A model generated the notes under the pieces. That model worked only from the letters and a program-made list of their open reading frames with translations. It did not search any database and was not told the origin of the DNA. Both the position numbers and the translations under genes were made by a program. DNA of 64,000 nt from Gemmobacter caeni (lineage in GTDB: Bacteria > Pseudomonadota > Alphaproteobacteria > Rhodobacterales > Rhodobacteraceae): the NCBI RefSeq assembly GCF_003054195.1, contig NZ_QBKP01000006.1, positions 1 to 64,000 on the forward strand. Reading direction: 5' to 3'. Shown piece by piece: positions 43,037 to 52,124 of the stretch. Position 1 is the stretch's first letter. Every line of letters starts with the position of its first letter.

Positions 43037-44539
43037 TCATTTCTTCTTCATCAGCCCCGACAGGCCCGAAGGCAGGCCCATGCCACGCGGCAAGCCCGGC
43101 ATACCACCCCCAAGGCCCGGCATGCCCGATTTCATCGCCCGCGCCGCTTCCTCAAGCTGCGCCGGGTCCATGTTCTTCAGGTCCGGCATGCCGCCGCCCT
43201 TGCCCATCATGGCCTTGGCGACCTGCTTCATCATGCCGCCCTTACCCATTTTCTTCATCATATCAGCCATCTGCTTGTGCTGCTTCAGCAGACGGTTCAG
43301 CTCAGCCACTTCAAGCCCCGCCCCTTGGGCGATGCGCTTCTTGCGGCTGGCCTGAAGAAGGTCCGGGTTTGCCCGTTCCCTCTTGGTCATCGAATTGATC
43401 AGCGCGATCTGGCGGCGCAGCATGCGGTCGTCGAAGCCCGCATCCTCGGCCATCTTGGCGGCCTTGCCCATGCCGGGCAGCATACCCATGACGCCCTGCA
43501 TCCCGCCCATCTTGAGCATCTGATCCAGCTGCATCTTCAGGTCGTTCATATTGAACAGACCCTTGGCAAAGCGCTTGGCCATGCGTTCGGCCTGCTCGGC
43601 CTCGAAGGTCTCGCGCGCTTTCTCGACCAGCGCCACGATGTCGCCCATGCCGAGAATACGACCAGCCACACGCTCAGGCTCAAAGGCGTCCAGCGCGTCC
43701 ATCTTCTCGCCCAGACCGACAAAGCGGATGGGCTTGCCGGTCACCGCGCGCATCGACAGCGCGGCACCGCCACGGCCATCGCCATCCATCCGGGTCAGCA
43801 CGACACCGGAGATGCCGACCTTGCCGTCAAACTCGGTCGCCACATTCACCGCGTCCTGCCCGGTCAGACCATCGACCACCAACAGGGTTTCGCGGGGTTG
43901 GGCGATGTCGCGCACCGCCTGAACCTCGTCCATCAGCACTTCGTCGATGTGCAGACGGCCCGCGGTATCAAGGAACAGCACATCATAGCCGCCCAGATTG
44001 GCCTGGGTCTTCGCCCGTTTGGCGATCTGCACCGCCGACTCGCCCTTGACGATCGGCAGGCTGTCGACGCCGATCTGCCCGGCGAGGATCTGAAGCTGCT
44101 CCATCGCGGCGGGGCGCTGCGTGTCGAGCGAGGCCAGCAGAACCTTCTTGCCGTTCTTTTCCTTCAGCCGCTTGGCCAGCTTCGCGGTCGTCGTGGTCTT
44201 GCCCGAGCCTTGCAGACCCACCATCAGGATGGTCGCGGGCGGGTTGTCGATCTTCAGCGCATCGGCGGCGCCATCACCCGACAGCACGCGCACCAGCTCG
44301 TCATGGACGATCTTCACCACCTGCTGACCCGGCGTCACCGATTTGGTAACCGACTGCCCGGTGGCCTTGGCCTTGACCGCCTTCACGAAGTCGCGGGCGA
44401 CCGGCAACGAGACGTCGGCCTCCAGCAGCGCCACCCGCACCTCGCGCAGCGCGGTTTCCACATCCGCCTCGGACAGCGCGCCCTGACGGGTCAGCCGCTC
44501 GAACACACCTCCAAGGCGTTCCGACAGGTTCTCGAACAT
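43037..44539 (-). CDS. ffh: Signal recognition particle protein Ffh
   Basis: SRP54 GTPase that binds signal sequences and 4.5S RNA and docks with FtsY. The 500 residues include the N domain, the G domain with GLQGSGKTTTTAKLAKRLKE near 109, DTAGRLHIDEVLM and VLTRMDGDGRGGAALSMRAV, and a long Met- and Gly-rich M domain (KMGGMQGVMGMLPGMGKAAK, MMKKMGKGGMMKQVAKAMMG). First gene of the large operon; a promoter lies about 150 bases upstream. Confidence 0.97.
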   Translation of the reverse strand: MFENLSERLGGVFERLTRQGALSEADVETALREVRVALLEADVSLPVARDFVKAVKAKATGQSVTKSVTPGQQVVKIVHDELVRVLSGDGAADALKIDNPPATILMVGLQGSGKTTTTAKLAKRLKEKNGKKVLLASLDTQRPAAMEQLQILAGQIGVDSLPIVKGESAVQIAKRAKTQANLGGYDVLFLDTAGRLHIDEVLMDEVQAVRDIAQPRETLLVVDGLTGQDAVNVATEFDGKVGISGVVLTRMDGDGRGGAALSMRAVTGKPIRFVGLGEKMDALDAFEPERVAGRILGMGDIVALVEKARETFEAEQAERMAKRFAKGLFNMNDLKMQLDQMLKMGGMQGVMGMLPGMGKAAKMAEDAGFDDRMLRRQIALINSMTKRERANPDLLQASRKKRIAQGAGLEVAELNRLLKQHKQMADMMKKMGKGGMMKQVAKAMMGKGGGMPDLKNMDPAQLEEAARAMKSGMPGLGGGMPGLPRGMGLPSGLSGLMKKK

Positions 44540-44927
44540 CGCGCGCCCTCCTTGGCCGTTGCGGTTCTGCCGGATATGGGTCCGGCGGCGGATGAAGCAA
44601 AGCCCAAGGGCACCCGTGGGCGCAACGCGCTGACGGATGGCGATCCCGGCTCATGCCATGGGACCGGAAGCGACGAGCCTCCGGGGAATTGGACCTGCCT
44701 CTAGGCCAAACCACACCCTGAGTCAACACAGAGCCCCCTTTTACCCTGGTCCCAATATCCCCGCCGGAGGCACGCCGCGCCGGACCGGTGCAGCCGGACG
44801 GCAAGACAAAGCCGTGCGGCCGCCAGGCCGCGCCGCCTGAAAACCGCCCGGAGCCGCTCTCATGCCGGTGCCCCTTGCCGCCGCGGCCCCAGCCGCTAAT
44901 CTCGCACCGAACAGCAGGAGCCCGCGC
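44540..44927. other. Intergenic region of 388 bases between divergent ffh and LysR genes
   Basis: It holds the predicted ffh promoter (44698-44726), a leader of about 150 bases for ffh, and the LysR ribosome site AGGAG near 44916. I looked for the 4.5S RNA signature and did not find it. No convincing small ORF or repeat. Confidence 0.6.
44698..44726 (-). promoter_or_regulatory. Probable sigma-70 promoter of the ffh operon
   Basis: On the minus strand TTGACT (44721-44726), 17 bases, TAGAGG (44698-44703). The -35 matches 5 of 6; the -10 is weak. Confidence 0.45.
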
Positions 44928-45809
44928 ATGGAAAACTGGGATGAGGTCCGCACCGCCTTTCAGGTCGCCCGGCTGGGCACCGTCTCGGGCGCGGCCGAGG
45001 TGCTGGGCGTGCACCATGCGACCGTGATCCGCCATATCGACGCACTGGAAAAGCGGCTGGGAACCCGGCTGTTCCAGCGCCACGCGCGCGGCTACACCCC
45101 GACCGAAGCCGGGCGCGACCTGCTTTCGGTTGCGCAGGCCACTGAGGAACAGTTCAGCCAGCTCGCCTCACGCATCAAGGGTCAGGGCGAAACCGTGACC
45201 GGAGAGCTGGTGGTCACCTCGATCACCGGCCTCGCCTCGCTGCTGACGCCGGTCATGGTGTCGTTCCAGAAGACGCATCCGGGGCTGATCGTGCGCTACC
45301 TCACCGACATGCGGCTGTTCCGGCTGGACTACGGCGAGGCGCATGTTGCGATCCGCGCGGGCGCCATCCCGGAAGAGCCCGACAATGTGGTGCAACCCCT
45401 GCTGCGGATGCGCACCGGGCTTTACGCGGCGCGCAGCTATGTCGAGCAGCATGGCCACCCCCGAAGCCCGGATGAATTTGCCGGACATCTGTTCATCGGG
45501 GCTGACAGCAATCTCAGCCGCGCGCCCTTCCACCGCTGGCTGCACGATACGGTGCAACCCGAACAGATCAGCTATCGTGCAACGGACAGCGCCGCACTGG
45601 AAGCAGCACTGCGCGAGGGCGCGGGCATCGGCTTCCTGTCGCATTACATTGCCGCCCGTGACCCCGGTCTGGTCGAGATCATGGCGCCGCGCGATGAATG
45701 GGCCGCCCCGCTGTGGCTGGTGACCCATGTGGATCTGCATCGCACCGTGAAAGTACAAAGCTTCCTGTCACATCTGAAAGCCGCTGCCGCAAGCTGGGCC
45801 GACGTATGA
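44928..45809 (+). CDS. LysR family transcriptional regulator
   Basis: A 293-residue LysR protein. N-terminal winged helix: FQVARLGTVSGAAEVLGVHH, then VIRHIDALEKRLGTRLFQRH. The effector domain follows with SFQKTHPGLIVRYLTDMRL and ATDSAALEAALREGAGIGFL. ATG 44928 follows AGGAG. Its stop overlaps the ATG of the EamA transporter (ATGA), so the regulator and transporter are co-translated; the transporter is the likely target. Confidence 0.88.
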   Translation: MENWDEVRTAFQVARLGTVSGAAEVLGVHHATVIRHIDALEKRLGTRLFQRHARGYTPTEAGRDLLSVAQATEEQFSQLASRIKGQGETVTGELVVTSITGLASLLTPVMVSFQKTHPGLIVRYLTDMRLFRLDYGEAHVAIRAGAIPEEPDNVVQPLLRMRTGLYAARSYVEQHGHPRSPDEFAGHLFIGADSNLSRAPFHRWLHDTVQPEQISYRATDSAALEAALREGAGIGFLSHYIAARDPGLVEIMAPRDEWAAPLWLVTHVDLHRTVKVQSFLSHLKAAAASWADV

Positions 45810-46714
45810 CATCGGCGGGGTTGAGCGCATTGAGCCCGGGCCAGCGCGGACATCTGGCGATGCTGGGATTTTCAGCGCTGGTTGCCGGGTCGTTTTCGCT
45901 GGGCGCGATGGCAGCCCCCCATATCGCCCCCGCCGCGCTGACCGTGCCGCGGTTCGCGCTGGCTGGCGCGCTGGTGGGGATTGCGGCACATCTGACCACC
46001 GGCATTCCGCGCCGCGCCTTCGTGGCCCCCTGGCGCTACCTGATTCTCGGTGCGCTTCTGGCCGCCTATTTCGTGCTGATGTTCGAAGGGCTGCGCACGG
46101 CCGCCGCCGTTCCGGCCGCTGCCGTCTTTACCCTGACACCGCTGATGGCGGCAGGCTTTGGCTGGATGTTGCTGCGCCAGCGCACGACCCCACGCATGGC
46201 GCTGGCGCTGGCCATCGGGGCCGCCGGGGCTGTCTGGGTGATTTTCCGGGGCGATCCGGCCGCCCTGATGCAGATGCATGTCGGGCGCGGCGAGGCCATC
46301 TATTTCATCGGCTGCATCGCCCATGCGCTTTATGCCCCGATGATCCGCCGCCTGAACCGGGGCGAACCCGCCGTGGTCTTTACCTTCGGCATGATGCTGG
46401 CGGGCTTCGGCTTGCTATGCCTTTACGGCTGGCGTGACGTACTGGACACAGACTGGGCCGCGCTGCCCGCGATAGTGTGGATCTGCCTTGTCTATGTCGC
46501 GGTCGCCGCCAGCGCCGCCACCTTCGTTCTGCTCCAATACGCAACCCTGCGCCTGCCATCCGCCAAGGTCATGGCCTATACCTATCTTGTGCCAAGCTGG
46601 GTGCTGATCTGGGAGATCGCGCTGGGGCACGAGGTGCCGCCCGCCATCGTGCTGGGGGGCGTGGCGCTGACGATCATCGCGCTTCTTCTGCTGCTGAAGG
46701 ACGAGGAAGGCTGA
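45806..46714 (+). CDS. EamA/DMT-family transporter
   Basis: A 302-residue inner-membrane protein with ten hydrophobic helices and two EamA repeats; the first has RFALAGALVGIAAH and TAAAVPAAAVFTLTPLMAAG, the second YATLRLPSAKVMAYTYLVPS. DMT members export amino acids, nucleotides or drugs; the substrate is unknown. ATG 45806 overlaps the LysR stop. Confidence 0.86.
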   Translation: MTSAGLSALSPGQRGHLAMLGFSALVAGSFSLGAMAAPHIAPAALTVPRFALAGALVGIAAHLTTGIPRRAFVAPWRYLILGALLAAYFVLMFEGLRTAAAVPAAAVFTLTPLMAAGFGWMLLRQRTTPRMALALAIGAAGAVWVIFRGDPAALMQMHVGRGEAIYFIGCIAHALYAPMIRRLNRGEPAVVFTFGMMLAGFGLLCLYGWRDVLDTDWAALPAIVWICLVYVAVAASAATFVLLQYATLRLPSAKVMAYTYLVPSWVLIWEIALGHEVPPAIVLGGVALTIIALLLLLKDEEG

Positions 46715-46817
46715 ACCTTCTGTGCAAAGCAAGCGGCTGACTGTGCCCCCATGCAGGGCGACATTGACCGCCCGGCTGCTTACCTTGGCGGCAACGTGAA
46801 GGAACAGGAGGCAGACC

Positions 46818-47843
46818 ATGGAATTCGGTCTCGATACTTTCGGTGACGTGACCCGTCGCCCCGATGGCAGCCTGAAGGCGCAGGACGAGGTGCTGCGCGA
46901 TGTGGTGGCCGAGGCGGTCCTTGCCGATCAGGCGGGCGTTGATGTCATCGCCCTGGGGGAACATCACCGCGACGATTTCGCCATTTCCGCGCCCGAGATC
47001 CTGCTGGCCAATATCGCCGCCCGGACAAGCCGCATCCGGCTGGCAACCGGGGTCACGGTTCTGTCGACCGACGATCCGATCCGGCTTTACCAGCGCTTCT
47101 CGACGCTCAATGCCCTGTCCGGCGGTCGGGGCGAGGTCATCCTCGGCCGGGGATCGTTCACCGAAAGCTATCCGCTGTTCGGCCAGGACCTGCATGATTA
47201 CGAGATGCTGTTCGAGGAAAAGCTGGACCTGTTCGCCGCCGTCAACAAGGGCGGCCCGGTGAACTGGAAAGGTCGTCACCGTGCGCCGGTGAAAGTTGGC
47301 GCGGTCTATCCTCCGGCCGGGCCGCAGGGCATCGCGGCCTGGATCGGCGTGGGCGGCAGCCCGGAATCGGTCGTCCGGGCGGTCCGCTATGACATGCCGA
47401 TGATGCTGGCCATCATTGGGGGTGACGCGCGCCGCTTCCGCCCCTTCGTCGACCTTTACCATGACGCCTATGCGCAGATCGGCGGCACGGCAAAACCTCT
47501 GGGCGTGCATTCGCCCGGCCTGATCGCCGATACCGACGAGGCCGCCCGCGAGATCGCCTATATCGGCTACAAGGCGCTGCATGACCGGCTGGGCCGCGAA
47601 CGTGGCTGGTCGCCGATCACAAAGGCTGCCTTCCTGCACGAGGTCGAACAGGGCAGCCAGTATGTCGGCAGCCCGGAAACCGTGGCGCGCAAGATCGCCG
47701 GGACGGTGAAGGCGCTGGGGCTGAACCGCTTCAGTCTGAAGTATTCGGCAGGCACGACCCCGCACGAAGACCTGATGCGCTCGGTCGAGCTTTACGGCAC
47801 CCGCGTCATCCCTCTGGTGCGCGGGATGCTGGCGGAAGGCTGA
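46818..47843 (+). CDS. LLM-class flavin-dependent oxidoreductase
   Basis: A 341-residue luciferase-like monooxygenase (TIM barrel, uses reduced FMN). Signatures: MEFGLDTFGDVTRRPDG at the start, GVDVIALGEHHRDDFAISAP, RIRLATGVTVLSTDDPIRLY and VILGRGSFTESYPLFGQDL. The substrate is unknown. ATG follows GGAGGCA. Single-gene unit closed by a terminator. Confidence 0.9.
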   Translation: MEFGLDTFGDVTRRPDGSLKAQDEVLRDVVAEAVLADQAGVDVIALGEHHRDDFAISAPEILLANIAARTSRIRLATGVTVLSTDDPIRLYQRFSTLNALSGGRGEVILGRGSFTESYPLFGQDLHDYEMLFEEKLDLFAAVNKGGPVNWKGRHRAPVKVGAVYPPAGPQGIAAWIGVGGSPESVVRAVRYDMPMMLAIIGGDARRFRPFVDLYHDAYAQIGGTAKPLGVHSPGLIADTDEAAREIAYIGYKALHDRLGRERGWSPITKAAFLHEVEQGSQYVGSPETVARKIAGTVKALGLNRFSLKYSAGTTPHEDLMRSVELYGTRVIPLVRGMLAEG

Positions 47844-47854
47844 TCGGGAAAAGC

Positions 47855-47887
47855 GGGAAAGCCGGTGCGATCCCGGCTTTCCTTTTG
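47855..47887 (+). terminator. Rho-independent terminator after the LLM gene
   Basis: 10-bp stem GGAAAGCCGG/CCGGCTTTCC (47856-47865 with 47873-47882) followed by TTTTG. Confidence 0.87.
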
Positions 47888-47895
47888 TCCGGCGT

Positions 47896-48744
47896 TCAGC
47901 CGCAATAGGCCAGCCGCAGTTCCGCCATCAGCGCCTCCACCGCTTCGCCGCGCGCGGTCGGAGCGGCATAGAGGCAGACCGAAAGACTCCCCAGATCCGG
48001 CAACCCCTGCCCCGAAACCTCGACCGTGCCATCCGGCCAGCGGCCGCGAAGCCGGGCACTGACCGCCAGATCGGCAGCAACCAGCGCCTCAGCCGCCTGC
48101 TCGCTGTCGCCCTCGAAGGCAAGCTCCCACGGGATACCTGCCGCATCCAGCGCCGCCTGCGCAGTCGGGCGGAAGATGCAGGTATCCTTGAACCCCAGCC
48201 GCAACGGGCGCTGGCTGGCCGCCGTGCCGCCGTCGGCACCGATCCAGACCAGTTCCTGCCGCGACAGAACCTCGCCCCCCGGCCCGGGCCGATCCTCGGT
48301 CGTCAGCATCACATCCACCTCGCCCTTGTCGAAGGCAGTGCGCAGCAGCGTGGTGAAAGACGAGGAGAGGTTGATCCGCAGCCGGGGATATTGCCCCGAC
48401 AGCCGCTTAAGAATGCCGGGGATCGCGGGATAGACGATGTCATGCGGGACACCCAGCCGGATCTGGCCCTCGAACGCATCCGAGGCCAGGCGTGCCGTCG
48501 CCTCGTCATTCAGATCCAGCATCCGGCGCGCAAAGCCCAGCAGCTGCATCCCTTCGGGCGTAAGGCTCAGCTTGCGGGCGGCACGCTGGAACAGCGATAT
48601 GCCCAGGCTTTCCTCCAGCCGCTTGATCTGCATGGAAACCGCGCTTTGCGTCAGGTTCAGCAGGCCCGCCGCCCGCGTCACACCGCCCGCATCTGAAACA
48701 GCAACGAAAGCACGCAGCGCCGTAAGGTCGAGATTTCGCGGCAT
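47896..48744 (-). CDS. LysR family transcriptional regulator
   Basis: A 282-residue LysR protein: MPRNLDLTALRAFVAVSDAG, then AAGLLNLTQSAVSMQIKRLE, and an effector domain (IRLGVPHDIVYPAIPGILKR). The start at 48744 is preferred because it gives the normal family N-terminus; the frame stays open upstream to 48807. It is divergent from a DUF1127 gene, with an ATC-N9-GAT LysR box lying on its start codon. Confidence 0.88.
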   Translation of the reverse strand: MPRNLDLTALRAFVAVSDAGGVTRAAGLLNLTQSAVSMQIKRLEESLGISLFQRAARKLSLTPEGMQLLGFARRMLDLNDEATARLASDAFEGQIRLGVPHDIVYPAIPGILKRLSGQYPRLRINLSSSFTTLLRTAFDKGEVDVMLTTEDRPGPGGEVLSRQELVWIGADGGTAASQRPLRLGFKDTCIFRPTAQAALDAAGIPWELAFEGDSEQAAEALVAADLAVSARLRGRWPDGTVEVSGQGLPDLGSLSVCLYAAPTARGEAVEALMAELRLAYCG

Positions 48745-48827
48745 ATCACGATCCTTGATATGATTCCCAACGATCATTCGTTTCCATGAAGATGCCAGAT
48801 CCCGCATGATCCATCAAGAGATCTGAT
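48743..48827. promoter_or_regulatory. Two LysR-type boxes between the LysR and DUF1127 genes
   Basis: ATC-N9-GAT occurs at 48745-48759 (within the inverted repeat ATATCA-N7-TGATAT, 48743-48761) and again at 48813-48827. The first overlaps the LysR start codon; the second is 35 bases before the DUF1127 ATG. Confidence 0.55.
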
Positions 48828-48862
48828 TCATCTTGCCACTTGCATCAGGAAGGAAACTGAAA

Positions 48863-49081
48863 ATGGCACAATCACAAAGCCTCCGCCGCGCCCGGCCCGC
48901 CCCGCGCCAACCCTTGCTGCGCCGTCTGTTCGCGCTTGCCCTGCTGTCGCGCCAGCGCCGGGCGCTGGCCCGTCTGGATGCCGCATTGCTGAAGGATATC
49001 GGCCTGACGCAGGACGAGGCGGCGGAAGAGGCCCGGCGGGCCATCTGGGACGTTCCGGCGCACTGGCGGCATCCGCTGTGA
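48863..49081 (+). CDS. DUF1127 small protein
   Basis: A 72-residue Arg-rich protein ending with the DUF1127 (YjiS-like) motif: RLDAALLKDIGLTQDEAAEE and then ARRAIWDVPAHW. In alphaproteobacteria short DUF1127 proteins affect phosphate/carbon metabolism and small-RNA turnover. ATG 48863 follows AGGAAGGAAAC. It is probably controlled by the divergent LysR protein. Confidence 0.85.
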   Translation: MAQSQSLRRARPAPRQPLLRRLFALALLSRQRRALARLDAALLKDIGLTQDEAAEEARRAIWDVPAHWRHPL

Positions 49082-49109
49082 AACCGGCATGGTTTTCACT
49101 GCGAAGCGC

Positions 49110-49138
49110 TTGAAATCATGTGTGACACTTCCGATATT
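49110..49138 (+). promoter_or_regulatory. Sigma-70 promoter of the Bax-inhibitor gene
   Basis: TTGAAA (49110-49115), 17 bases, GATATT (49133-49138); matches 5/6 and 4/6. Confidence 0.6.
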
Positions 49139-49200
49139 TGCGGCATAAGGCGCGGCTGGCAGCAATCGGCCGTGCCCCGATGTAACAACCGGAGGCACTC

Positions 49201-49980
49201 ATGGCTGAATACGATACCATCCGAACCGTCGGCGCAGGCGCAAGCGCCGCGCGGATCGACCAAGGGCTTCGCGCCCATATGAACAAGGTCTATGGCCTGA
49301 TGTCGGTGGCAATGCTGATCACCGGCGCGGCTGCCTGGGCCATTGCGGGTCTTGCTGTCACCACCGATCCCGCTGCGGGTGTCGCGCAGATCGGCGCCGG
49401 CGAGTATCTGACCAATTTCGGCGCTCTGCTTTACACCTCGCCGCTGAAATGGGTGGTGATGTTCCTGCCGCTCGTCATGGTCTTTGCCTTCAGCGCCCTG
49501 ATCAATCGCCTGTCGGCCCCGGCCGCGCAGCTGTTCTTCTACGTCTACGCCGTGGCGATGGGCGTCTCGCTCAGCTCGATCTTCCTCGTGTTCACGGGCA
49601 CGTCGATCGCGACCACCTTCCTGATCACCGCGATCGCTTTCGCGAGCCTCAGCATCTACGGCTATGTGACCAAGCGCGACCTGAGCGGCATGGGCACCTT
49701 CCTGATGATGGGTCTGATCGGGCTGTTTGTCGCGATGATCGTCAACATGTTCGTGGGTTCCGACGCGCTGCAATTCGCCATTTCGGTGATTGGCGTGCTG
49801 ATCTTCGCGGGCCTGACGGCATACGACACGCAGAACATCAAGAACACCTACATCCAGCACGCCCAGTATGGCGATCAGGAATGGCTGGCGAAATCGGCGA
49901 TCATGGGGGCACTGAACCTCTACCTCGACTTCATCAACCTGTTCATGTTCCTGCTGCAATTCCTCGGCAACCGCGAATAA
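49201..49980 (+). CDS. Bax inhibitor-1/YccA family membrane protein
   Basis: A 259-residue inner-membrane protein with seven hydrophobic helices. The family pattern is clear: GLRAHMNKVYGLMSVAMLIT, then LINRLSAPAAQLFFYVYAVA, IYGYVTKRDLSGMGTFLMMG and the final AYDTQNIKNTY with the paired acidic region characteristic of pH-dependent Ca2+ leak members. ATG follows CCGGAGG. A strong terminator follows. Confidence 0.92.
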   Translation: MAEYDTIRTVGAGASAARIDQGLRAHMNKVYGLMSVAMLITGAAAWAIAGLAVTTDPAAGVAQIGAGEYLTNFGALLYTSPLKWVVMFLPLVMVFAFSALINRLSAPAAQLFFYVYAVAMGVSLSSIFLVFTGTSIATTFLITAIAFASLSIYGYVTKRDLSGMGTFLMMGLIGLFVAMIVNMFVGSDALQFAISVIGVLIFAGLTAYDTQNIKNTYIQHAQYGDQEWLAKSAIMGALNLYLDFINLFMFLLQFLGNRE

Positions 49981-50000
49981 GCGGCCCGACGGCACGGCAA

Positions 50001-50543
50001 TCAGGGCCGGGGGAAACCCCGGCCCTTTTCATTGGCGACCTCTTGCAGAAACGCCGTGACGGCCCGGCGGCCTTGCAGATGACGGACTCGTTTGCCCGCC
50101 GGAGCCGAAGCAACCAGCCGCGCCATAGCCGCGCGGGAACTGCGACGGGTGCGCCAGATGAAGCCCAGGAACTCCGGCAGGTTCGCAAGCCGTTCAGGGC
50201 ATCCTTCGGGCAGGTCGGGGCGGTTGCGCCCCAGACCCATCAGCGTGCGGCGCAGGACACGCCAAAGCCGCAGCCACAGCGGCATATCAATCCAGATCAG
50301 CGTATCCGCCCGGTCCAGCCTGTTGGCCCATGTTGCCGAATGCCCGCCTTCGAAGATCCAGCGCGGCTGCGCCTCGACCTCTTGGCACAAGCGGGTCTTT
50401 TCCTCGCGTGTCCGCTCCTGCCAGCCGGAGCACCAGTGAATCAGGTCGATATGCACTACAGGCAACCCGGTCAGCCCACCAAGCTGGCGCGCCAGAACGG
50501 ATTTCCCGGCGCCGGGCTGGCCGACAATCATCACGCGCTGCAT
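50001..50543 (-). CDS. P-loop kinase-like protein (topology-modulation/adenylate-kinase-like)
   Basis: A 180-residue protein starting MQRVMIVGQPGAGKSVLARQ (Walker A at 8-15), followed by LPVVHIDLIHWCSGW and WIFEGGHSATWANRLDRADT, the pattern of the FlaR/topology-modulation group of small P-loop ATPases whose substrate is unknown. ATG 50543 is set by the P-loop. Its stop lies at the foot of the terminator of the converging gene. Confidence 0.8.
   Translation of the reverse strand: MQRVMIVGQPGAGKSVLARQLGGLTGLPVVHIDLIHWCSGWQERTREEKTRLCQEVEAQPRWIFEGGHSATWANRLDRADTLIWIDMPLWLRLWRVLRRTLMGLGRNRPDLPEGCPERLANLPEFLGFIWRTRRSSRAAMARLVASAPAGKRVRHLQGRRAVTAFLQEVANEKGRGFPRP
50003..50029 (+). terminator. Terminator after the Bax-inhibitor gene
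   Basis: 9-bp stem GGGCCGGGG/CCCCGGCCC with tetraloop GAAA, followed by TTTT. Confidence 0.92.
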
Positions 50544-50565
50544 CACACCCACCCCGCAAAAGCAA

Positions 50566-50589
50566 AAACCGCGCCGAAAGGCGCGGTTT
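50566..50589 (-). terminator. Terminator of rpmG
   Basis: AAACCGCGCC/GGCGCGGTTT, loop of four, followed on the minus strand by TT and a further T-run. Confidence 0.88.
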
Positions 50590-50613
50590 CGATCCAGAAA
50601 GGAGCGGCAGATC

Positions 50614-50781
50614 TTACTTGATCTTGCCTTCCTTGTATTCGACGTGCTTGCGCACCACCGGGTCATACTTGTTGACCGTCATCTTCTCGGTCATGGTGCG
50701 GGCATTCTTCTTGGTCACATAGAAGTGCCCGGTGCCCGCCGTCGAGTTCAGACGGATCTTGATCGTCGTCGGCTTCGCCAT
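50614..50781 (-). CDS. rpmG: 50S ribosomal protein L33
   Basis: A 55-residue L33: [20 protein letters not shown], then [20 protein letters not shown] and the basic end [15 protein letters not shown]. It contains no Cys, so it is the zinc-free form. ATG 50781 has AGGAGAG upstream. It is a single-gene unit with its own promoter and terminator. Confidence 0.96.
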
Positions 50782-50839
50782 AGTCGTCTCTCCTGCATCA
50801 GGCGAAACAGCGTCGCCCGCTCAATCCTTTGAAGCCTGC

Positions 50840-50867
50840 CTTTTAAGGATGCGGGCGGCAGAGTCAA
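50840..50867 (-). promoter_or_regulatory. Probable promoter of rpmG
   Basis: On the minus strand TTGACT (50862-50867), 16 bases, TAAAAG (50840-50845), about 50 bases before the start of the leader's ribosome site. Confidence 0.55.
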
Positions 50868-50903
50868 CAGCGAAAAGCCGGATTCCCTGCCGCTTTTGCA
50901 GGG

Positions 50904-51614
50904 TCAGACCAGCGGTTTGCCTGCGCCGGTGTGAATCGCCGTCACGGTTGCCGCATCCAGCCCCAAAGCGGTGGCCAGACCGCGCAGATAGGTGCGTTCG
51001 GCATCCGTATCCACGGTAATCGCCATCAAAGCCGCGGCATAGACCTGGCTGCGCGCAGCCTCGCCCACATCTGCGGCCAGCCCGGCATAATCGACCGGCG
51101 CATCAAGCTGAGCCTGAACGAAGGCAATCTCCTCGTCGCTGGCATCCGACAGATGCGAGAGAATCGCCGCCCGCTCCGCCGGATCAATCTCGCCATCGGA
51201 CTTGGCGGCCTGAATCATCGCGCGGATCATCAGGCGGGCATTTTCCTCGGCCATCGGGCCAGCCGGGGTGGCGCCGGTCAGTGCCCCCATCATTTCGCCC
51301 ATGTTCTTGGCGCCCGCCGTCGCGGCGCCGGTCATGGCGCCCATCAGGCTGCCAAGGCCCGCCTCGGCCTGCTCGGTCGCCTGTGCGGCGCCGGCGCCCC
51401 ATTTGCCCATCATCTCGCGCATGGCAGCGCTGCCGCCGGGGATGCCCAGCTTGTCGGCCATGGCCCCCATCTGGTCAGCCATGCCGCCGGGCTGCCCCGC
51501 ACCGCGCAGCGCGTCCTTCATGCCGGTCAGACCGCCGTTCTGCTGGAACTTCTGCACGCCTTTTGCGGCGGCGAAGCCCACGGCCAGCGTGGCGAGGGTG
51601 CGGATGAAACTCAT
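50904..51614 (-). CDS. DUF533/TerB-like protein
   Basis: A 236-residue protein. The N-terminus is a short hydrophobic stretch (MSFIRTLATLAVGFAAAKGV), the middle is Gly/Ala/Met-rich and probably disordered (about 35-120), and the C-terminal 110 residues are a TerB-like helical domain (LMIRAMIQAAKSDGEIDPAE, then RAAILSHLSDASDEEIAFVQ). The Asp/Glu pattern SDGEID could bind a metal. E. coli YebE is a relative of unknown function. Confidence 0.83.
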   Translation of the reverse strand: MSFIRTLATLAVGFAAAKGVQKFQQNGGLTGMKDALRGAGQPGGMADQMGAMADKLGIPGGSAAMREMMGKWGAGAAQATEQAEAGLGSLMGAMTGAATAGAKNMGEMMGALTGATPAGPMAEENARLMIRAMIQAAKSDGEIDPAERAAILSHLSDASDEEIAFVQAQLDAPVDYAGLAADVGEAARSQVYAAALMAITVDTDAERTYLRGLATALGLDAATVTAIHTGAGKPLV

Positions 51615-51706
51615 GATGCGACTCCCTTCTGTTTCCCGCAGCATAGCGCGATTCGTTGAAAGGGAAGCATCGGATTGCCGCGAGGCGGGTCAAAGGGCAG
51701 AAAATT

Positions 51707-52118
51707 GCGCGGATAGCCTGTAAGCCGGATTCTGTCCAAGGCGTTGCCGCCTCTGGATGACCATTCCTCTGCGCGCCGCGTTGCCACGGCGCTCTAGCTG
51801 CCAACCCGGGCGCTCTTGGGCTGAAGCGTCCCTTGCGGAGGTCTCCGACAGCCTTGCGGCTGAACGTCGGACCTTTCCGCGCGAGGCCCCTATTCGGCAT
51901 TGCTCCGGGTGGGGCTTGCCATGCCGGTCCTGTTGCCAGTCCCGCGGTGGGCTCTTACCCCACCGTTTCACCCTTACCCTGCAAGCAGGGCGGTTTGTTT
52001 TCTGTGGCGCTTTCCCTGGGGTTGCCCCCGCCGGGCGTTACCCGGCACCCTTACTTCATGGAGTCCGGACTTTCCTCGCACGTCTTACGACGCACGCGGT
52101 CATCCAGCCATCCGCGCG
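51707..52118 (-). ncRNA. rnpB: RNase P RNA
   Basis: The catalytic RNA of tRNA 5'-end maturation, type A. On the minus strand it starts with GCGCGGATGGCTGGATGACC and contains the universal GAGGAAAGTCCGGACTCC, the conserved ACAGAAA and GGGTAAGGGTGAAA regions, and ends near AGAATCCGGCTTACAGGC. The outer helix P1 pairs GCGCGGAT at the 5' end with ATCCGCGC at the 3' end. Length of about 412 bases is normal. A TTTT follows the 3' end. Confidence 0.95.
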
Positions 52119-52124
52119 ACAGGC

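Noticed and set aside
44540-44927. 4.5S RNA gene next to ffh
   Set aside because: The conserved GGTCAGGTCCGGAAGGAAGC-type loop is not present.
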